NCBI RefSeq assembly: GCF_028389875.1
Contig: NC_084675.1
Span: 21,786,412-21,850,411 of the forward strand
DNA from: Rhea pennata
Lineage: Eukaryota > Chordata > Aves > Rheiformes > Rheidae
Length of the DNA: 64,000 nucleotides
Direction: 5' to 3'
The notes beneath the pieces were generated by a model. That model made no database searches. It was not told the DNA's origin and was given only the letters and a program-made list of their open reading frames with translations. The translations under genes and the position numbers were made by a program. Shown piece after piece: positions 60,101 through 64,000 of the stretch (within the stretch, counting starts at the first letter, position 1; each line of letters starts with the position of its first letter).

Positions 60101-61918
60101 ATAATCTAACAATTCTCCCTACATATCAGCCAGTCTATGATTATCAATGCTAGTGAAAAGAAAATGTTCATCAGTGTTTTGCTTAGGTTGAATGACTATG
60201 CTAGCTATCCTGAGTGATAACCAGTGGGACATTTAAAAATAATTACCTTGTGTTTAACTGCTGGCAAGGCATCTACCAACGTCTGCAGTCCTTCATGATG
60301 TTCTCCTAGCTACAGGACACATATAGGAAGTGTTAAGTATCTACCTTAATCAGTGTTTTTGACATGAAAAAAAACCTAAAACTATTTTGGACTGTATCTG
60401 TTTTACAAATAAAGACACTAAAAAGGCATCATTACAGCTTTTATACAAAATTACCTTTAAAAATACTCCAATAACAGCCAAGCCATCACCTTCCATTACA
60501 GCTTCTTCAAAAGTTGGGTACACGACAGCATTCCAGTGTACTAAATGCAGCTGAAATATAAACAAACGAGAAATCAACATATGCACAGAGCAGAGCAACG
60601 ATACCAAGAAACCTGACCTATTTTGATCTTTGCTACATTCAGTCCTTGGCAATTTGAGAGATGCAAAAGTGAACTACCTCAGCAATCAGAGGCTACAAAA
60701 ACAAAGACAAAAAGGTTATTGGAAGATAATAGTCCTCCCTCCCCCTCCCTTTTTTTTTTTTTTTTTAAGCAATAGCCCAAAAATCGTTTCACACAAATGA
60801 AAGGGACTTTTTCTGTGAGAAACAGATGACAGGGATGTCTCTTAAAGGCAGAAAAATAGTTTAGCGTAATTGAAAATGAGGAAAACTTCCATCTATCATA
60901 ACAGAAAGAACAGACTATGCTATTCTGCTAAGGCACTTTCTCCTGAACGTAACACAAGCCTCCTTTGCACTGTTACATGTCCAACACAAACGTTCTCATG
61001 TCAGGTTTTGTGCACTAAATAGAAAACCAGTACCAGTTCCGAAACTTAGTCTTATAGTTTTACTGTTAATAAATATATTGAAAACAGTATTTAGTATGTG
61101 TTTTCTTAATTTCCAAGTGTTTGGTAATAGCAGACAAGGTCCTTTTAATGCAGTAAGGACTGGAGGTGCACTAAAGACAGTGGCTGAGATACAGTGCATC
61201 CACCGTACTCCCAAGAAAACAGATCTTACATCTCTTATGAACACTTAGCTTACTGCATCTCAAAGGTAGAGCAGTTACAAATCTTTTCAACTGAGATCTG
61301 AGCTTGTGCATTTTACCTCAGCATTTGCTGTCTGTCTGATCAGCACTACATCAGCAAAGATCTGAAAGCTCTTTAAACTAGGGAAAATAACTGCCTGTCT
61401 GAAACCTCTGTTTGTTTCTCTCACCCTTTTCTCCTTTAAAGCTGCAGTTGTGCTATTCCATCCAGACAGAGTTGGAATACTAATGATATTTTGCTGCCTG
61501 CCTTAGCCTCATCTAGCAGCTATCACCATGAGAATTCAGAGAAGAAAACCAATGAAAGTTTCAGTCACATGGCCAATATTCAACTTAAGACCAAGTTCTC
61601 CAGAAAGTACAGTGGATATGAACTTACTAATATGGAAGTAGAAGAGCTGTGGCACTTAGCAGGTCTGATCCTTAGTTCAAGTCCTGCAGTTCAAGTTAAA
61701 CAAATTCTGTGCTTTCTAACAAGCATTATAGTTACAGACAGTCTGAAACAGTGTCCAGCCCATGCAAGTAACTGCACTGTTCAGCATTTTTCCTCATACC
61801 TCTGCTGGATAAACTTTACTGTCAACCGTGTGCTCTGAACCCCACTCATTTATGGCTCCCCAGTGGAAGTGGAACTGCTTCAGCCTATATGGGTTTTCCA
61901 AAGGACCTCCCATGATTG
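56124..61918 (-). CDS. CA5A: CA5A mitochondrial carbonic anhydrase VA (partial, last five coding exons)
   Basis: Alpha-class zinc carbonic anhydrase (reversible CO2 hydration) of the mitochondrial matrix, supplying bicarbonate for ureagenesis, gluconeogenesis and related carboxylations. Exons in the window are 61918-61800, 60550-60455, 60309-60247, 58416-58261 and 56303-56124. They have consistent phases and encode 203 whole codons plus a TAG stop. Catalytic landmarks are zinc-ligand histidines in FHFHWG (His94 and His96, CA II numbering) and LHLVHWN (His119), Glu106 in GSEHTVD, and Thr199 in [13 protein letters not shown]. The downstream pattern [20 protein letters not shown] is close to human CA5A. 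The exon carrying residue 64 and the transit-peptide exon lie past 64000. The C-terminus is longer than I recall for human. CA5A is preferred over CA5B because of its synteny with SLC7A5. Confidence 0.93.
56304..58260 (-). other. CA5A last intron
   Basis: 1.96 kb, GTAAAT...TTCTCAG. It contains a 37-base A tract (57073-57109). No other feature recognised. Confidence 0.88.
57073..57109. repeat. A37 homopolymer
   Basis: Uninterrupted run of A on the plus strand in the last CA5A intron, preceded by CAGCTTTATT. The longest homopolymer in the window. No retrocopy body was recognised upstream. Confidence 0.95.
58261..58416 (-). CDS. CA5A: CA5A exon with active-site Thr199 (human exon 6 equivalent)
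   Basis: 156 nt, 52 codons in phase 0: begins [20 protein letters not shown], continues [20 protein letters not shown] and ends [12 protein letters not shown]. It contains Thr199-Thr200 of the active site. The acceptor is GCTTTTAG and the donor GTAAAT. Confidence 0.95.
58417..60246 (-). other. CA5A intron between the 63-nt exon and the Thr199 exon
   Basis: 1.83 kb, GTAATT...TTTTAG. It holds a G homopolymer near 58461-58472 and a 28-base A tract (58761-58788). Nothing else recognised. Confidence 0.88.
58761..58788. repeat. A28 homopolymer
   Basis: Uninterrupted run of A on the plus strand in a CA5A intron. Confidence 0.95.
60247..60309 (-). CDS. CA5A: CA5A 63-nt exon (human exon 5 equivalent)
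   Basis: 21 codons: [21 protein letters not shown], aligned to human [21 protein letters not shown]. Two AGs are near the start (GTAG|CTAG|GA). The upstream one keeps phase 0 and restores the LG pair, so 60309 was chosen. The donor is GTAATT. The intron before it is only 145 nt. Confidence 0.93.
60455..60550 (-). CDS. CA5A: CA5A exon with third zinc ligand (human exon 4 equivalent)
   Basis: 96 nt, 32 codons in phase 0: [20 protein letters not shown] then [12 protein letters not shown]. The first His is zinc ligand His119. The acceptor is ATTTCAG and the donor GTAATT. Confidence 0.95.
60551..61799 (-). other. CA5A intron upstream of the His119 exon
   Basis: 1.25 kb, GTATGA...TTTCAG. A T tract lies near 60750-60768. 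Nothing else recognised. Confidence 0.88.
61800..61918 (-). CDS. CA5A: CA5A exon with first two zinc-ligand histidines (human exon 3 equivalent)
   Basis: 119 nt: two bases completing a codon split with the missing upstream exon, then [20 protein letters not shown] and [19 protein letters not shown]. The acceptor is TTTTTTAG and the donor GTATGA. FHFHWG supplies zinc ligands His94 and His96, and SEHTVD supplies Glu106. Confidence 0.94.
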
Positions 61919-64000
61919 CTAAAAAACAAAACAAGACACGCACATTAATTAATACAGTTTTGAAATGTGCAGAAAAGCAACACAGTAAGATCCCTCTTCA
62001 AATTAACTGGTCCAAGAAAATCAGCCAGAACTGTCTTATTGCAACAGTCCCCTACCCCTCGGATAATTTTACAACTCACTTTATTATGACAAAATTGTTC
62101 AAGGCAAACACAACACTGATTCCCTGAAGTCTAACTTCACTATACCAAATTGGGGACAATAAGCTTAGTCTCCTTATCAGTTTTCCCTAAATGGAATAAA
62201 ATTTTTCCCAATTCACATGGAGTTTGGCAGAATCATGCTGATAACACATATATTCTACATTCTTTTCTTGGAACAGGGATTTGAGAACTGTCTTACCACA
62301 GAAAACATGTGCCTCAACAAAGACAAAGCAACGGATACATCTATTAAGTAACATCCCAGTGAAACCTCAATATCCATGAGAAATACTGATGTTTTTCCAG
62401 TGACAATACAAATCTTTAGTATCCAAGTTTTGACTGATTTTGCCAGTAGAATCAGTATATAGTGTCAAACATTCAATTCTCTTTTTTGAAAATTTAAAGA
62501 AGTCCAGAAGTACTAATCTGCAAGAACCATAATGCACTGCAACACAGCTTTCAGACTACATAATCAATGTTGAAAGATCTCCTACATACCTAAAAATAGG
62601 CTAATATTATGCCTTTTGTGAAATGTGCAAGCTACATACCACACAGCATCTAAAAATACAATCTGTCCATGGGTAAAATTCCAAGTTGCTAGAAGCTTTG
62701 ATGTACAGCTTATCCATAAGCACGGGTAAATATTCCTAAGGTTTTGCTCTCCTGTTTTCAAAAGGCCTCTCATCATTTTGTAAACAATGCTAATGAAACC
62801 ATCCATGCCTGGTTTTCCGTGTACTGCTGGTTTTTACTCATTTCCCCTAGAATGAACCAGACATATTATACAAAGTCCTCTTGCTAACCACTACATCATA
62901 GCATCAGCTCAATTACAGATTGTGATTACTTTCAAAGGGCTAACAAATATATAGCTGTTGAGATTGATTTGCTGACTTAACTGTAACTCATGCTTAAATT
63001 TTACAGCAAATGATTGCAGAAAGCATATAATCCCAACACTACTTCCGAAAAGAAGTTAATCACTTTAATGCTAAGGAGAAAACAAGAGGCATTAGGAGCT
63101 TTATGAGCTTAGATTTTTTTTTTTTCAAATGCCCGCAGATTTGAAATTCTAAGTTTGTTCCAATATGCCTGCTTCTGATGAAAAAGTAAGATAAAACAAG
63201 CTATGCAGATTGGCATTTTAATTAATTTCAACCACTGCTGATCAGCTCTTGGCATAAATGCAAAACTGACAGTCAATCGTAAAATGCTGATAGACAAAGA
63301 TAATTTGGGGGAATGGGAAGAAGATGGAGACCACACTGCCAAGTCTTATAAAGTCAGAATTAAGGTTTCTGTGCTCTTAATATCATCCATTCCTGATTAT
63401 GTAAAAATATAAACCCACAAGTGACTATATACATGAGAATAATTGCATTCAGTTGAATGTTTGCTCATGAGGCACAGGCAGACATATGTACAAAATCAGG
63501 TTCTTAGAGCGGACACTAGAAAAATACAGGAAATAAACAGGAACTTACAATTCCTTTCCAGGCATTTTTCCATTCCACTTTCTCTCAACTATTTAAGTGT
63601 TGACAATTTCAAAGCAAAAGGGAAGCTTAAAGAGACTCTAATGAGGAATGAATAAAAGAATCACAGCAGTTCTTTACTCTAGCCCTAGCTGCGTTTTAGG
63701 CTCATTTCCTTGAGGCACATGGCATTCAGGCACACAGACAGGACCATGTACTTTACATACCTTCCCCACACCCTCTTCCTTCTTCATCTTCCTGCTCTGT
63801 TCAAAGCAAACACCCAACAGGAGCACTACACCTTCATCTTTTGTCCAAGTCTTGTTTTGCCTCATCTCGGGAATTCTGCATGCTATCCTGGATACACACT
63901 TGATTTTGTGTTTTTCATCTTCTATTTCAACTTCGTTGCCTCTTTTTGTTTGTTTATTCATTAGCTTTTCTTCTCTGGATTTCTATTATGGTTAGATAGA
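61919..64000 (-). other. CA5A upstream intron (runs off the window)
   Basis: I looked for the QSPINI-containing exon (human exon 2) and the transit-peptide exon on the minus strand and did not see them, so this is read as intron continuing past 64000. AT-rich, no recognised repeats. Confidence 0.6.

Noticed and set aside
60300-60309. Alternative acceptor four bases inside the 63-nt CA5A exon.
   Set aside because: It breaks the reading frame with the preceding exon; the upstream AG preserves phase and the conserved LG residues.
1-64000. Searched by eye for tRNA or rRNA genes, CRISPR arrays, endogenous retroviral LTRs or coding remnants.
   Set aside because: None could be supported; the only mobile-element traces are CR1, MIR and L2-like relics.

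Overview
The window reads as vertebrate nuclear DNA, most likely from a bird or another sauropsid. It has large introns with GT-AG junctions, a CpG-island promoter, low repeat density, a few decayed CR1-type LINE fragments and MIR/L2-like relics, and no bacterial-style operons. Species cannot be fixed from the sequence alone. Two protein genes can be assembled with confidence, both on the minus strand.

(1) SLC7A5, which encodes LAT1, the light chain of the 4F2hc/LAT1 exchanger for large neutral amino acids, is complete in its coding part. Ten coding exons run from 47909 (ATG) down to 11554 (stop). Every junction is GT-AG, all phases match, and the exon lengths sum to 1578 nt, which gives 525 residues. 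Exon 1 lies in a strong CpG island (about 47.2-48.5 kb) that serves as promoter. Introns 1 and 2 are 13.9 kb and 13.0 kb; the others are 0.4-1.9 kb. The 3' UTR probably continues left to about 8.65 kb, where the only ATTAAA or AATAAA hexamer on this strand occurs in the 7.8 kb after the stop.

(2) CA5A, the mitochondrial carbonic anhydrase VA, lies upstream of SLC7A5 in the same orientation. Its last five coding exons (equivalent to exons 3-7 of the human gene) occupy 56124-61918. The first two exons lie beyond the right edge. The SLC7A5-CA5A adjacency and orientation match the human 16q24 region.

Layout: 1-8.6 kb, intergenic, with an old CR1 tail; 8.6-11.6 kb, probable SLC7A5 3' UTR; 11.6-47.9 kb, SLC7A5 exons and introns; 47.9-48.5 kb, CpG-island promoter; 48.5-56.1 kb, AT-rich intergenic DNA, including one unexplained 72-codon ORF with a predicted membrane segment; 56.1-64 kb, CA5A.

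I found no RNA genes, CRISPR arrays, viral elements or novel multigene system. The items most worth checking are a cluster of ATF4/CEBP-type composite sites in SLC7A5 intron 1, a CpG-rich cluster in the same intron, a long imperfect inverted repeat at 5.65-5.78 kb, an upstream ORF overlapping the LAT1 start, and the small orphan ORF at 52.3 kb.
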